Below are positions 17,231 to 25,157 of a stretch of 64,000 bases of DNA, piece after piece. The first letter of the stretch is position 1, and each line of letters starts with the position of its first letter. The notes under the pieces were generated by a model. The model saw only the letters and a list, made by a program, of their open reading frames with translations, made no database searches and was not told the origin of the DNA. The DNA is from Priestia endophytica DSM 13796 (GTDB taxonomy: Bacteria; Bacillota; Bacilli; Bacillales; Bacillaceae_H): positions 1 to 64,000 of the forward strand of contig NZ_FOXX01000017.1 in the NCBI RefSeq assembly GCF_900115845.1. Direction: 5' to 3'. A program made the translations under genes and the position numbers.

Positions 17231-18739
17231 ATGAAAAAGGTCTCAATAGTTTTTTATATTTCAGTAGTCATACTGGCTCTTCTTGTTCTTGTAGGAATTA
17301 CAATGCCTGCACAACTTGAAACTGTAACAAGTAATTTGCAAGATTTTATTACCAATACATTTGGCTGGTACTATTTAATTGTTGTAACGTTCTTTGTTAT
17401 CGTTTGTCTGTATTTGTTAGTAAGTCCGATTGGTCGAATTAAGCTCGGGAAACAGGAGGATAAGCCTGAGTTTTCACGTCCAACCTGGCTTGCTATGCTC
17501 TTTAGTGCAGGAATGGGAATTGGGTTAGTGTTCTATGGTACAGCTGAACCCATTAGTCATTATGCAATCAGCTCTCCAACAGGTGAAACAGGGACAAATC
17601 AAGCAATGAAAGATGCAATGAGGTTTACCTTCTTCCATTGGGGTATCCATGCGTGGGCAATATATGGAATTATTGCTCTCTCATTAGCTTACTTTACCTT
17701 TAGAAAAGGAGAGCGTAGCTTAATTAGTGCGACATTAAAGCCGGTTATCGGGAAATATGCAGATGGGACTTTAGGGAAGATCATTGATATTATTGCCGTT
17801 ATTGCAACGGTTATAGGTGTCGCTACGACTCTTGGTTTTGGTGCTGTCCAAATTAATGGTGGTTTAACTTATTTATTTGGCGTTCCTTCCAATCTTGTGA
17901 GTCAATTTCTTATTGTGCTAGTTGTTACTATTTTATTTATCATTTCAGCCTTAACAGGTTTGGGTAAAGGAATTAAAATTCTTAGTAATGCTAATATGGC
18001 CATTGCATTTGTATTATTTCTATTAACGTTTATATTGGGACCCACTCTATTTACGTTGAATTTATTTACGGATACAATTGGCACTTATCTACAGAATTTG
18101 ATTAATATGAGCTTTCGTATAGCTCCCCTTAATGAAGAAAATCGTAACTGGATCAATGGTTGGACCATCTTTTATTGGGCATGGTGGATTGCATGGTCTC
18201 CATTTGTAGGAATCTTTATCGCTCGAGTATCTAAAGGAAGAACGATTCGAGAATTTGTCATATATGTTTTACTGGTTCCTTCTCTTATCGGCTTTATCTG
18301 GTTCACTACATTCGGTAGTGCGAGTATGTTTCTTGAACATAAGGGGATTGCTTCTATTTCAAAATTAGCAACTGAAGAATCACTCTTTGGTGTATTTGCA
18401 AACTATCCAATGGGAACAATCTTATCCATCTTAGCGATTATTCTTATTGGAACTTTCTTCATCACTTCAGCTGATTCAGGAACTTTTGTTTTAGGGATGA
18501 TGACAACGAATGGTTCTCAAAACCCTAGTAACAGTGTAAAGATCCTTTGGGGGATATTACTTACAACTATAGCTCTTGTTCTTCTCTATTCGGGGGGACT
18601 GCAGGCTCTGCAAAACACCATGATTATTGCAGCCCTTCCCTTTTCCATAGTTATGGCCTTAATGACATTTAGTCTACTTAAAGCTCTTAACAAAGAAGCG
18701 AAAGAATTTGGAATTGGAAAGTTGAAAAAACGAAAATAA
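17231..18739 (+). CDS. BCCT-family betaine/choline/carnitine transporter, OpuD-like
   Basis: 502 residues with twelve membrane helices. [23 protein letters not shown] holds the GMGIG sodium/betaine loop, and [27 protein letters not shown] is the family signature with the Trp box. This points to sodium-coupled uptake of glycine betaine or a similar compatible solute, used against osmotic stress. GGGAG lies 13 bases before the ATG, a rather long gap. It stands alone with its own terminator. Confidence 0.9.
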   Translation: MKKVSIVFYISVVILALLVLVGITMPAQLETVTSNLQDFITNTFGWYYLIVVTFFVIVCLYLLVSPIGRIKLGKQEDKPEFSRPTWLAMLFSAGMGIGLVFYGTAEPISHYAISSPTGETGTNQAMKDAMRFTFFHWGIHAWAIYGIIALSLAYFTFRKGERSLISATLKPVIGKYADGTLGKIIDIIAVIATVIGVATTLGFGAVQINGGLTYLFGVPSNLVSQFLIVLVVTILFIISALTGLGKGIKILSNANMAIAFVLFLLTFILGPTLFTLNLFTDTIGTYLQNLINMSFRIAPLNEENRNWINGWTIFYWAWWIAWSPFVGIFIARVSKGRTIREFVIYVLLVPSLIGFIWFTTFGSASMFLEHKGIASISKLATEESLFGVFANYPMGTILSILAIILIGTFFITSADSGTFVLGMMTTNGSQNPSNSVKILWGILLTTIALVLLYSGGLQALQNTMIIAALPFSIVMALMTFSLLKALNKEAKEFGIGKLKKRK

Positions 18740-18751
18740 AGATTCTTAACG

Positions 18752-18796
18752 AAAAAGCACATTGGTTAATTAATGGATTAGCTAATGTGCTTTTTT
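18752..18796 (+). terminator. Terminator of the BCCT gene
   Basis: Twelve-base stem AAAAAGCACATT with AATGTGCTTTTT and a T-run. Confidence 0.83.
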
Positions 18797-19028
18797 GATT
18801 CGCAAGAGGAATTCCGAATGTGGAATTTTATGTAATAATACCTTTAATTAGCTTTTTTATAGCTCTTTTATTCAATAAAACACATTTTCCCATTTACTTG
18901 TTCTTATGTTGTTAAAGTTTGTTCAGATGATTATCCAATATATATAATTAGAGCACCAAATTAGCATATAGAATGCTAATGATTGAACGACTACTTTATT
19001 CTTCAGGTTATGTATAATATGCAAAGTT

Positions 19029-19056
19029 AGTTCACATAATGTTGATTATCGGAAAT
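19029..19056 (+). other. Xer (dif-like) recombination site S7
   Basis: Left half AGTTCACATAA, spacer TGTTGA, right half TTATCGGAAAT. The right half is identical to S3 and the spacer differs from S2 by one base. A terminator and a minus-strand gene follow. Confidence 0.82.
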
Positions 19057-19064
19057 TCACGATA

Positions 19065-19093
19065 AAAACGCTTAGAGCATTAACTCTAAACGT
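19065..19093 (-). terminator. Terminator of the 59-aa membrane protein gene
   Basis: Stem ACGCTTAGAG with CTCTAAACGT (one mismatch), followed on the minus strand by TTTTT. Confidence 0.68.
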
Positions 19094-19124
19094 AGCAATC
19101 TATAATTCATTTAAGAATCCTAAT

Positions 19125-19304
19125 TTAAGTAGCATTTTTCCTTTTTAATTCCAGTATGAGGGCAACAATTCCGATAAGCCCTCCTATGGCGAAGAGGTAA
19201 GAAGCAAATGGTATTGGTTCATTTATTAATAACCCCCTTATGCCATAAAAGCACAATATAATATTACCGATTAAACCAAGTACAATCCTAACATTTTTAT
19301 TGAT
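19125..19304 (-). CDS. Small membrane protein with a non-standard (ATC) start or a frameshift
   Basis: 59 codons reading INKNVRIVLGLIGNIILCFY and on to IVALILELKRKNAT, with two hydrophobic helices. A perfect GGGGAGG ribosome site sits seven bases before an in-frame ATC at 19304; no ATG, GTG or TTG is in frame nearby. Either ATC is used, or a start codon was lost by mutation, or a one-base deletion separates this frame from an ATA/ATG in the next frame. It is the only cargo between S7 and S8. Confidence 0.55.
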   Translation of the reverse strand: MNKNVRIVLGLIGNIILCFYGIRGLLINEPIPFASYLFAIGGLIGIVALILELKRKNAT

Positions 19305-19389
19305 ATTTTCACCTCCCCTTTTTGTATATATAATACCATATAAAGTAAATTATTCTTCCTTATATCTGTTCGATATTCTATGCAAGTTT

Positions 19390-19417
19390 AGTTTACATAA
19401 AATGTATTCTAGGAAGT
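19390..19417 (+). other. Xer (dif-like) recombination site S8, closest to B. subtilis dif
   Basis: Left half AGTTTACATAA, spacer AATGTA, right half TTCTAGGAAGT. Both 11-base arms are exactly those of the B. subtilis dif site as I know it; only the spacer differs. It is followed by a terminator and the minus-strand exporter gene. It could be the replicon's own dif or the last site of the cassette row. Confidence 0.87.
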
Positions 19418-19420
19418 TAG

Positions 19421-19465
19421 AAAAGCACAAACCTGTTGATTGCTAACAAGTTTGTGCTTTTTCTT
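19421..19465. terminator. Terminator of the EamA exporter gene, next to site S8
   Basis: Twelve-base perfect stem AAAAGCACAAAC with GTTTGTGCTTTT; T-rich on both outer sides, so probably bidirectional. Confidence 0.82.
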
Positions 19466-19474
19466 TTTATCATT

Positions 19475-20350
19475 CTACTCTTTTTCTCGAATAACTAACA
19501 AAACACCGATTAAAATTAAGAACGAACCGATCCAAAACGTTCCACCAATGTTTTCTCCTAACAGGAGCCATCCAAGGAATGTTCCAACTAGAGGTTGAAA
19601 AAAGAAAAATAACCCTCCACTCGAAGCATTTAATAATTGTAACCCATGATTCCAAAGGATAAAGGCACAAGCTGTCGAGACAATACCCAAGTATAAAAGT
19701 CCACTCCAAATTGTTGGATGACTTAATTGAGCAATCGAAATCTCACTTAACCCTTTAAGAACAAAAGGGGTTAGGATGATAAGAGCAACTAAAGTGGAAT
19801 ACGTTGTCACCAGTAGAGAAGAATAGCTGCTTGGAACACGCTTGATAAGAACCGACATAAGAGCCCATGTTAAGGCTGCAACCAAAAGAGAAATTCCGCC
19901 AAGTTGGCTAGACATATCAATATTACCGTTCCCTACAATGAGAAATACTCCAATTGTAGCTAAGCAAACCGATATCCCTTTTTTTATATTTAACCGTTCT
20001 TTCAGAATGAATCGAGCAAAAATCACCATAAAGGCGGGTGTAGATGATGTAATGATGGCTCCCATTTGAGCTGAAGATAGCATAGTGCCATATTCTTGCG
20101 TCACAATAGAGATTGTATTTCCAATGATTCCAATAGAGACAATTAACCAGAAATGGCGTTTATGAACCTTCCAGGATTGTCTTTTTATGAGACCAATGAT
20201 AAAAAGAGCAATAATTGCCACTAAATATCTCATCCACACTAATTCTAATGGCGGAATTACGTCTACAACTACTTTCACTACAACATACATGCCACCCCAA
20301 ATGCTGGCAGCTAACGCTAAATATATCGAACCTAATAAGGTGTTTTTCAT
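19475..20350 (-). CDS. EamA/DMT-family exporter under a leader-peptide control region
   Basis: 291 residues with ten membrane helices in two EamA repeats (IWGGMYVVVKVVVDVIPPLE at the start; GLFFFFQPLVGTFLGWLLLGE near the end). Such proteins export metabolites or drugs, and the substrate is unknown. Its ribosome site GGAGGG (before ATG at 20350) lies inside one arm of a predicted hairpin, and an 18-codon leader ORF stands upstream. The gene end faces site S8. It is the last cassette-like gene before the core region. Confidence 0.88.
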   Translation of the reverse strand: MKNTLLGSIYLALAASIWGGMYVVVKVVVDVIPPLELVWMRYLVAIIALFIIGLIKRQSWKVHKRHFWLIVSIGIIGNTISIVTQEYGTMLSSAQMGAIITSSTPAFMVIFARFILKERLNIKKGISVCLATIGVFLIVGNGNIDMSSQLGGISLLVAALTWALMSVLIKRVPSSYSSLLVTTYSTLVALIILTPFVLKGLSEISIAQLSHPTIWSGLLYLGIVSTACAFILWNHGLQLLNASSGGLFFFFQPLVGTFLGWLLLGENIGGTFWIGSFLILIGVLLVIREKE

Positions 20351-20412
20351 TTTTTGTACCCTCCGTTTTTAAAAATTAGGTCAATGAATGCCCTAACGGA
20401 GAGAAGTAGTCA
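20351..20412 (-). promoter_or_regulatory. Hairpin masking the exporter's ribosome site
   Basis: On the minus strand CTCCGTT (just after the leader ORF) can pair with AACGGAG, which overlaps the exporter's Shine-Dalgarno sequence; TTAGG and CCTAA pair inside. Two more copies of the anti-SD text, CTCCGTC and CTCCGTT, lie within the leader ORF. This is the layout of translational attenuators of erm and cat genes. Confidence 0.6.
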
Positions 20413-20422
20413 CTTTACTCCA

Positions 20423-20479
20423 TTAAGGACGGAGAAGTGCTACTGGTACATCATTTTCAAATAACGGAGCTAAAAACAT
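20423..20479 (-). CDS. Leader peptide of the EamA exporter, 18 residues
   Basis: MFLAPLFENDVPVALLRP, with GAGG nine bases before the ATG and a sigma-A promoter upstream. The last codons (CTT CTC CGT CCT) contain one anti-SD copy, so a ribosome stalled near the end would change the pairing in front of the exporter gene. The ORF is too short to be judged by homology; position and ribosome site support it. Confidence 0.6.
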   Translation of the reverse strand: MFLAPLFENDVPVALLRP

Positions 20480-20512
20480 TTCGCTTCACCTCAATTTCAA
20501 TCTAATAGAGCT

Positions 20513-20541
20513 ATTATACAAAGGTTTCGTTTAAACGTAAA
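20513..20541 (-). promoter_or_regulatory. Sigma-A promoter of the leader peptide/exporter transcript
   Basis: The -35 TTTACG (20541-20536) and -10 TATAAT (20518-20513) are spaced by 17 bases; transcription would start about 30 bases before the leader ATG. Confidence 0.65.
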
Positions 20542-20591
20542 TCTCTCTAAAGTAGAAAATCCTCCGTCTATGTGTTCTATCGTAAGACACT

Positions 20592-21257
20592 TTATTTTGT
20601 AAAACTAATCCCATATTTCTTCATTTTCTTATAAAGAGTAGCTCGAGACATTCCTAATTCTTTTGCAGTGATGCTTTTATTTCTATATGTTTTTTCAAGA
20701 GTTTGGAGAATACGTTCTCTTTCTAAACTTTCTTTTTCTTCGGTAAGTGAAGGAGTAATCGAATTAAATGATTTTGAAGATACCATTTTGTTTGGCAATA
20801 GCTGGTTAATGTCCTGTTCAAAAATTTCATTACCCTCATGGAGAACAACCATTCTCTCAATTAAATTGCGTAGTTCTCTTATATTACCTGGCCAGTTGTA
20901 TTCACACAATCGATTAAAGACCTCTTGATGAATGGTTGGAATTGATTTGTTGTATATAGAAGAGAATTCTTTTAAGAAATCATAGACCAAAATAGGAATA
21001 TCCTCCATACGTTCTCGGAGAGGAGGAACTCGAGTAGAGATTACGTTTAGACGATAAAATAGATCAGATCTAAATGTTCCCTCTGCCACCATATTCTCTA
21101 AAAGAGGAAATTGACTTTTTCTTAGCGTAGGATTTTTAAATGTTGGCGATACCTCACACCATTCAAGTTTATTTTTTAAGATCGCATTAGTGAACCTTTG
21201 TACTCTCTCTGGGTTGTCGTAATAAAACTTTGAAGCCTTTAATAACAGATGCTGTAT
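20592..21257 (-). pseudogene. Fragment of a sigma-54 (NtrC-family) activator, joined to foreign sequence
   Basis: From about 21098 down it reads ENMVAEGTFRSDLFYRLNVI, PPLRERMEDIP and YNWPGNIRELRNLIERM, ending in a Fis-type helix-turn-helix (KSITAKELGMSRATLYKKMK). This is the last third of the AAA+ domain plus the DNA-binding domain. Walker A, GAFTGA and any sensor domain are missing. The open frame goes on upstream for about 53 codons with unrelated text (FYYDNPERVQRFTNAIL), perhaps from a radical-SAM protein, and no good start. It is very likely a deletion scar and not functional. Confidence 0.75.
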
Positions 21258-21728
21258 TCAACTCTATCACTCCTTACCATACATTCGAATAATACCATTA
21301 TTTTCATTTTAATAATAACTTCCCTATCCATTAATTACCTTTCCACACCATAAAAAGTGAGCACAAGCAGAAAGTTCGTAAAGTGAACGTCCATAAAAGT
21401 GCACTTTTACAAACTGATAATTTTCAGAGAAATACCTTCTTTTTAATGTCTGTTTAAATTTATAATCAATTACGAACGTTCTCTAAAATATATACACTTT
21501 AACGAACATTTTCGGTGAAATGATGAAGAAGAAATAAAAAAGCTGCTCTTGATTAGAAGAGTGGCTTTGGCATAGATACGTAGAATCAGTCAAAAAATCC
21601 CGTTAGTAGGAAAGCTTCTCCTTGTTATCGTACACTGTTCTTTTCTCTATCTTCAGATTATTTAAAAGAACAAAACAAAAGTGGTGTAATGAAATAAATC
21701 AAACCATAGGTTTTGAATTGTCCGTCGG
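21258..21728. other. Non-coding border between accessory and core regions
   Basis: AT-rich, with one terminator-like hairpin for the minus-strand ugp operon. I see no other gene or known site. Confidence 0.55.
21536..21568 (-). terminator. Likely terminator of the ugp operon
   Basis: Stem AAGCCACTCTT with AAGAGCAGCTT (mismatches in the middle), then TTTTT on the minus strand. It is about 160 bases past the last gene. Confidence 0.5.
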
Positions 21729-22013
21729 TTAGTCTATCTCCTCTTCTTCAGTTTTGTTAAGAGGCATCTTATCTTTAACTTCTAAGAAAGTTTTAAGAAC
21801 TTCTTTCTTTTGGTAATCTTCCAGCTCAAATTCGCCATGAAGCACTTCAAAGGCGCGAACGACCATAACTCTTTTTGCCTTGCCTTGAGGACGAGACCCG
21901 TTTGTAATCTTTACTTTTCGTTGAAAATGTTCTGATACAGACAATTTACTTATTTCCACTTTAACCCCCTCCTTTTTAGATGATTCAGTATCAAAAATAG
22001 CAAGACGAAGCAT
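21729..22013 (-). CDS. Hypothetical 94-aa protein co-transcribed with ugpB
   Basis: Start ATG at 22013, nine bases after the ugpB stop, with AAAGGA before it. It is a charged protein without signal peptide; the middle is basic (QRKVKITNGSRPQGKAKRVM) and the end acidic (NKTEEEEID). The family is not recognised. The tight spacing suggests a role with the glycerol-3-phosphate system, but this is only position. Confidence 0.68.
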   Translation of the reverse strand: MLRLAIFDTESSKKEGVKVEISKLSVSEHFQRKVKITNGSRPQGKAKRVMVVRAFEVLHGEFELEDYQKKEVLKTFLEVKDKMPLNKTEEEEID

Positions 22014-22021
22014 TTTATCCT

Positions 22022-23407
22022 TTATTTTTGGGCTGTACGATTTGAAAGCTTCATTGCTCTCTCGGTTGCTTTTGCTGCTTCTTTAAGAGCTTGTTTCGGA
22101 TCTTTTCCTTCATACATCGATTCTAAAGCTTTAACAATGGCTTCACGAGACTCTGGTAATACTGTAATAAGAGCTCCTTGCGTTGCAGGAGATTTCTTTG
22201 TTGATTGAAGTTGTTCAACGGTTACTTGAAGCTGTGGATATTTTTTATACTGCTCTTTCACAAGCTCTTCTTCATAAGCATCAGGATTGATTGATGAATA
22301 TCCTGTTCCTGTATGCCATTTTGCTTGTACTTCTTTTGTAGCAAGATACTTCATAAAGTCCCAAGCTCCTTGCTGTGTTTCATCACTTACCATATTTGTC
22401 ATCCATAGAGATGCTCCTCCAATAATCACACCTTCTGAATCTACTTCATCAGGATGGGGAATATAAGCAACACCAACGTTAAAGTCCGCTGTATCAATCG
22501 TATTCCGCACGCCTGCTGAAGAATCTAAATACATCGCAACCTGCTTTGACTGAAAGGCTGCTCGAATATCATCCCAGTTTGCACCATAGTTTCCAAGAGA
22601 GCCTTCTTTATTCATATCATTTAATAAATTAAAAACGCGCTCCCCTTCTTTTCCTTGGAATTTTGCTTTTTCTGCTGTACCCTTACGACCGTTTTCTTGA
22701 TCAACGTACAGACCGCCTTGCGTTGCGAGAAGTTCCTCGAAGAACCACCCATAGTTAAGCATTGAAAATCCATATTGCTTTGTGGAATTTCCTTCTTTCT
22801 TTGTTAAAGCTTTTGCTGCTTTTTGCAATTCTGAATATGTACGCGGGGCTTTCTCGGGATCTAATCCAGCTTCTTTGAATGCATCTTTGTTATAAATTAA
22901 AACAGGTGTAGACGAGTTAAAAGGCATTGAATACATTTTATCGTCCACTGTGTAATAGTTTGTGATGGCTTCTTCTAGCTGAGACGTGTCGTAATTATCT
23001 TTGTCCATCCACTCTTGCACAGGGGTAATCTTCCCGCTGTCAATCATATATTTCGTTGTAATTTCACTTGATTGGACAAGAGCAGGAGCTGTCTTCGATG
23101 TTTTTGTACTTCTAAACTTTGTTAAAGATTCTTCATATGTGCCTTGAAATTCTGCTTTAATCTCATATTTCTCTTGTGATTCATTATAATCTTGTACAAT
23201 ATCATCTAATACTTTTTGCGTATCCCCACCCATAGCATGCCAAAACCTAACAACCGTTTTATCTCCTTCTTTTTCAACAGGAGCTACCTCTTTTTTTTCA
23301 CTTGCATTTCCACTGCTACTATTAGAAGAACAAGCCGCTAAGCTCATGGCCATAAACCCAGCCGCCAACACGGCCGTACCTTTTTTCAAAAGCGTCATAT
23401 TTTTCAC
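22022..23407 (-). CDS. ugpB: sn-Glycerol-3-phosphate ABC transporter, binding lipoprotein UgpB
   Basis: 461 residues. The lipoprotein signal ends in LAACSS, so it is anchored outside the membrane by the Cys. VVRFWHAMGG at the mature N terminus and GGASLWMT in the middle are typical of UgpB-like family 1 binding proteins. It captures glycerol-3-phosphate or its diesters for UgpA/UgpE. The start may be GTG at 23407 or ATG at 23398; both have usable ribosome sites. It is the fourth gene of the ugpC-ugpA-ugpE-ugpB operon. Confidence 0.87.
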   Translation of the reverse strand: MKNMTLLKKGTAVLAAGFMAMSLAACSSNSSSGNASEKKEVAPVEKEGDKTVVRFWHAMGGDTQKVLDDIVQDYNESQEKYEIKAEFQGTYEESLTKFRSTKTSKTAPALVQSSEITTKYMIDSGKITPVQEWMDKDNYDTSQLEEAITNYYTVDDKMYSMPFNSSTPVLIYNKDAFKEAGLDPEKAPRTYSELQKAAKALTKKEGNSTKQYGFSMLNYGWFFEELLATQGGLYVDQENGRKGTAEKAKFQGKEGERVFNLLNDMNKEGSLGNYGANWDDIRAAFQSKQVAMYLDSSAGVRNTIDTADFNVGVAYIPHPDEVDSEGVIIGGASLWMTNMVSDETQQGAWDFMKYLATKEVQAKWHTGTGYSSINPDAYEEELVKEQYKKYPQLQVTVEQLQSTKKSPATQGALITVLPESREAIVKALESMYEGKDPKQALKEAAKATERAMKLSNRTAQK

Positions 23408-23418
23408 CTTTCCTTCCC

Positions 23419-24237
23419 TTATTTAATGGCTCCTTTTGTTAACCCTTGCTGTAGCTGTTTTTGTCCTAAAAACAAAAGTATTAACGTTGGAATTACAATA
23501 ATCGTAGCCCCTGCCATAACACCTCTCCAATCTGTTGCCACTTCTTGAGAACGAAGCTGCTTCATTCCAATTTGAACCGTTCTTGCACTATCATCGCTTG
23601 TGACAAGAAGCGGCCAAAGGTACATGTTCCATGTTGTAAGAAAACTATATACACCAAGCGTAATAAAACTTGTTTTACAGTAAGGCACAACAACTCTCGT
23701 TAAAAAACCAAAGTGTCCTAATCCTTCAATCAAAGATGCCTCACGAAGTTCATACGGAACAGTAAGAAAATGCTGTCTTAATAAGAAGATGCCGAAAGCT
23801 GTTGCGAAAAAAGGAATAGTTAAGCCGGCATAAGAATTCGTCCAACCAAGACCTTGAACCATAAGGAAGTTCGGAATCATTGTAGCTTCCCAAGGAATGA
23901 GCATTGTAGAAATAAAAATAAAGAAGAGTACATTTCTTCCTTTAAACTGCAAAAAAGCAAAGGTATAAGCTGCTAGACTTGATAAAATAAGCTGACCAAT
24001 CATCACAACTGATGAGACAATAAAACTATTTTTTAAGTAATGAAGAAGAGGCATTTGTTCAAGAGCACTTCCATAGTTAGAAAATGTAAAATCTGACGGC
24101 CACAATTTTCTTGCTCTTACATCTCCCTCACTCATAAAGCTCACAGAAATAGCATAGAAGATTGGAAAGAAGATAACGAGAGCGCTAATAATTAATAGTG
24201 TATAAAAAATAAATTTCTTGCTCCTTATCTCTTTCAT
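23419..24237 (-). CDS. ugpE: Glycerol-3-phosphate ABC transporter permease UgpE
   Basis: 272 residues with six membrane helices and the EAA loop ELREASLIEGLGHFGFLTRVVVP that contacts the ATPase. It belongs to the MalG/UgpE side of carbohydrate-type permeases. Its ATG overlaps the ugpA stop by four bases, so the two are translationally coupled. Confidence 0.88.
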   Translation of the reverse strand: MKEIRSKKFIFYTLLIISALVIFFPIFYAISVSFMSEGDVRARKLWPSDFTFSNYGSALEQMPLLHYLKNSFIVSSVVMIGQLILSSLAAYTFAFLQFKGRNVLFFIFISTMLIPWEATMIPNFLMVQGLGWTNSYAGLTIPFFATAFGIFLLRQHFLTVPYELREASLIEGLGHFGFLTRVVVPYCKTSFITLGVYSFLTTWNMYLWPLLVTSDDSARTVQIGMKQLRSQEVATDWRGVMAGATIIVIPTLILLFLGQKQLQQGLTKGAIK

Positions 24238-25157
24238 TGATAATGCACCTTTCGTTCAGCAAATTTGAACTGCAAAATGGTAAGAATGAAGATGAAGACA
24301 AAAAGTATGATGGCCTGTGCACTTGCTGTTCCAAAGTGATAGTTAACAAAAGCTTCCTTATAAATGGAGTAGACAAGTAAGTTTGTCGCATCATTTGGCC
24401 CTCCTCCTGTTAAAATATCAATTTGCCCAAAGCTTTGAAATGCGTTAATAAGTGTAACGGTTGTAATGAAAAAGAGCGTCGGGGAAAGGGATGGAAGAGT
24501 AATACGCCATAGTCTACTAAAATACCCAGCTCCATCAATAGCTGCACTTTCATATAGTGTTTGATCAATATTTTGCAGACCACCTAGTAAAATCAAAAAT
24601 GAAAACCCAAGATTCATCCATATTGTTGTAATAGACACAGACAAAAGCGCCCAGTCTGGATTAATAAGCCACTGAACAACAGGTAAGTTTAGTGAATTTA
24701 ATACGTTGTTAAAAAATCCAACGCTTGGATGAAATAAAAACAGCCAAATAACAGCACTTGCCGCTGCTGATATGCCCATTGTAGATGAGAAAATCACTCT
24801 AAAAAAACCAATCCCCTTTAATTTTTCATTTGAAAGAAGCGCAAGAAAAAGAGCTACTCCAATACTTGTTGGCACAGTATAGAGTACAAATAAGAAAGTA
24901 GCTTTTAAACTCTCATAGAAGACGGGGTCTTGGAATAAAAACAGATAATTTTCCATTCCTACAAAAACGCTTTGTTCTCCTGTTATATCTGTAATATGAA
25001 AGCTATAGTAAACAGTTCTTACAAGCGGATAAAAAAGAAAAACAGAAAACAGTAAAATAGAGGGAGCAAGAAAAAGGAGCCCTACTTTTAAATCAGATTT
25101 TCTCACTGACGTCTTGTTAGACTTTGGTTCTTGATTTATATTTCTAGCAAGTCCCAT
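24234..25157 (-). CDS. ugpA: Glycerol-3-phosphate ABC transporter permease UgpA
   Basis: 307 residues with six helices, of the MalF/UgpA side. The EAA loop is LYESAAIDGAGYFSRLWRIT. GGGPNDATNLLVYSIYKEAF near the end is family-typical. Its start overlaps the ugpC stop by one base (TAATG). Confidence 0.88.
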   Translation of the reverse strand: MGLARNINQEPKSNKTSVRKSDLKVGLLFLAPSILLFSVFLFYPLVRTVYYSFHITDITGEQSVFVGMENYLFLFQDPVFYESLKATFLFVLYTVPTSIGVALFLALLSNEKLKGIGFFRVIFSSTMGISAAASAVIWLFLFHPSVGFFNNVLNSLNLPVVQWLINPDWALLSVSITTIWMNLGFSFLILLGGLQNIDQTLYESAAIDGAGYFSRLWRITLPSLSPTLFFITTVTLINAFQSFGQIDILTGGGPNDATNLLVYSIYKEAFVNYHFGTASAQAIILFVFIFILTILQFKFAERKVHYQ

